From positions 183,560 through 247,559 of the forward strand of contig CBDCYS010000051.1 in assembly GCA_965224215.1 (NCBI GenBank): a stretch of 64,000 bases of DNA. The letters are read 5' to 3'. The position numbers and the translations under genes are program-made. Below are positions 62,999 to 64,000 of this stretch, in pieces (the first letter of the stretch is position 1; each line of letters opens with the position of its first letter). The stretch is from CBDCYS01 sp965224215. Its GTDB lineage: Bacteria; Acidobacteriota; Terriglobia; Bryobacterales; UBA6623. The notes beneath the pieces are model-generated. The model was not told the origin of the DNA, searched no databases, and saw only the letters and a program-made list of their open reading frames with translations.

Positions 62999-63961
62999 TT
63001 ATAACTCCAGCAGCCGCCTCAGCTCCGTGAATTCTTTCGGCAATGGTGCTTCGATCACAATTCGCTGATCCGTGACCGGATGCACGAACCCGATCTGGCG
63101 GGCATGGAGATAAAACCTTGCCCGGTTCGGCAAACCCTCGTTCGGCAAGCCCTCGGCAGCGCCAGGGGCACCGTAGAGGCGGTCCCCGACGACCGGATGG
63201 CCGATTTTCGAGAGGTGTACACGGATCTGATGAGTCCGCCCGGTTGCGATCCTCACCGCGAGCAGCGCATAGCCTGGCGATTGCTTGAGCACCCGAAAAT
63301 CGGTCTGGGCCTCCCGGCCGCTCGGGCGCGTGCTCATTTTGTTTCGCTGGTGAGCGTCGCGGCCGATTGGCATCTCAAGCCGGAACCACCATTTGCCATC
63401 GACTTCGATCTTCCTGGCGGAGGGGTGTTGTTTGCCAATCTCTCCATGGATCACGGCCCAATAGGTCTTCTGAACTTGCCGCTTCTGGAACTGACTTGCC
63501 AGACCTTGGTGAGCGCGGTCGTTCTTGGCGACCAGCAGCACGCCGCTGGTCATGCGGTCCAGGCGGTGAACGATTCCGGGCCGCAATTCGCCCCCCACCG
63601 TCGAAAGGTTGGAAAAGTGATGCAGCAGCGCGTTGACGAGCGTTCCGGCCTTCGCGCCCGCTCCGCTGTGGACAATCATCCCGGCGGCCTTGTTGACCGC
63701 GACGATGTCGTCATCTTCATAGAGCACCTCGAGCGGGATGTCCTCGGCGAAGGCCTTCAGCGGAGTGGCCGGCGCGGGGTCTACGTCGATAATTTCGTCT
63801 CCGCGCAGCCGCAGCGAGGCGCGCGCCTCCACCTGGTCGACCAGGACGCGCCCATCGCGAATCCATTGCTGAACGCGAGCGCGGCTGGTCTCCGGGTAGT
63901 GCTTGGACAAGAAGACGTCCAAACGTTTCTCGATATCCTCGGCGCAGGTTTGAATCTCCAC
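62999..63961 (-). CDS. rluD: RluD-type 23S rRNA pseudouridine synthase
   Basis: 320 residues. An N-terminal S4 domain (RLDVFLSKHYPETSRARVQQ, WIRDGRVLVDQ) is followed by the catalytic domain with Asp135 in HRLDRMTSGVLLVAKND, then GRTHQIRVHLSKIGHPVVGD and LYGAPGAAEG. A short repeat GLPNEGLPNRA lies near the C-terminus. It isomerises uridines of large-subunit rRNA. The start used is GTG at 63961; the frame stays open to the window edge (through VELEGVEIQ), so the N-terminus could begin outside. Assignment to RluD rather than a paralogue is likely, not certain. Confidence 0.9.
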   Translation of the reverse strand: MEIQTCAEDIEKRLDVFLSKHYPETSRARVQQWIRDGRVLVDQVEARASLRLRGDEIIDVDPAPATPLKAFAEDIPLEVLYEDDDIVAVNKAAGMIVHSGAGAKAGTLVNALLHHFSNLSTVGGELRPGIVHRLDRMTSGVLLVAKNDRAHQGLASQFQKRQVQKTYWAVIHGEIGKQHPSARKIEVDGKWWFRLEMPIGRDAHQRNKMSTRPSGREAQTDFRVLKQSPGYALLAVRIATGRTHQIRVHLSKIGHPVVGDRLYGAPGAAEGLPNEGLPNRARFYLHARQIGFVHPVTDQRIVIEAPLPKEFTELRRLLEL

Positions 63962-64000
63962 ACCTTCTAGTTCAACACAGTTGGCGAGTTCGGAGCGAAC

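Noticed and set aside
63080..63970. Plus-strand frame of 296 codons at the right end
   Set aside because: Antisense to the pseudouridine synthase with its catalytic motif; no family resemblance.

Overview
The window looks like a chromosomal segment of an Acidobacteriota bacterium, probably of the Solibacter/Bryobacterales or Vicinamibacteria type. The evidence is the set of lineage-typical genes: a GWxTD-domain protein, a DUF1592/DUF1552 pair followed by an ankyrin protein, a von Willebrand A protein of the acidobacterial type, outer-membrane proteins with an N-terminal carboxypeptidase-regulatory domain, and the relic of a Ser/Thr kinase N-terminus. This is judged from protein features alone; there is no rRNA, and I saw no convincing tRNA.

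Layout. Positions 1-2 kb hold a CDP-alcohol phosphotransferase fragment, an HD-domain gene broken by a transposon, and a decayed tandem duplicate of both. Then come a sigma-70 family factor (2.2-3.7 kb), a PQQ-type beta-propeller, a Slt-type lytic transglycosylase, a serine hydrolase, a frameshifted AzgA-type purine permease, a sugar or nucleoside ABC importer without its binding protein, a cyclase-family protein, and cysK with an Rrf2/CymR-like regulator and a palindromic operator candidate. From 17.6 to 24 kb lie an alpha/beta hydrolase, a YVTN-propeller/phosphoesterase, homoserine dehydrogenase and a class I aldolase. A four-gene minus-strand operon (GWxTD protein, outer-membrane barrel, small secreted protein, ThpR) runs from 28.9 to 24.3 kb. 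A PDZ/GAF/PAS histidine kinase and an NtrC-type regulator follow (29.6-34.2 kb), joined through a 179-bp repeat that supplies the end of one gene and the start of the other.

The accessory core is 34.4-37.9 kb: an HD-domain protein resembling conflict-system HD proteins, followed by a winged-helix plus TPR protein split by a transposon. After it come a hydroxyacid dehydrogenase and TIM-barrel pair, an ABC-2 exporter, the ankyrin/DUF1552/DUF1592 operon, a run of small frameshifted genes (49-52.3 kb), a sulfatase split by another transposon copy, gamma-glutamyltransferase, recA, a complete IS1380-family element, the VWA protein and an RluD-type pseudouridine synthase.

Two themes stand out. First, an IS1380-type family is present as one full 1800-bp element and three 509-530-bp internally deleted derivatives. 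Each derivative sits inside a gene, is flanked by a perfect 5-bp target duplication of form TNNNA, and keeps a 56-codon remnant of the transposase fused in frame. Removing a derivative plus one duplication restores the host reading frame in all three cases. Second, six genes carry an apparent single-base frameshift, four of them a missing G in a short G run. This may be genuine decay but is just as compatible with base-calling or assembly error, so these genes should be confirmed before being called dead.
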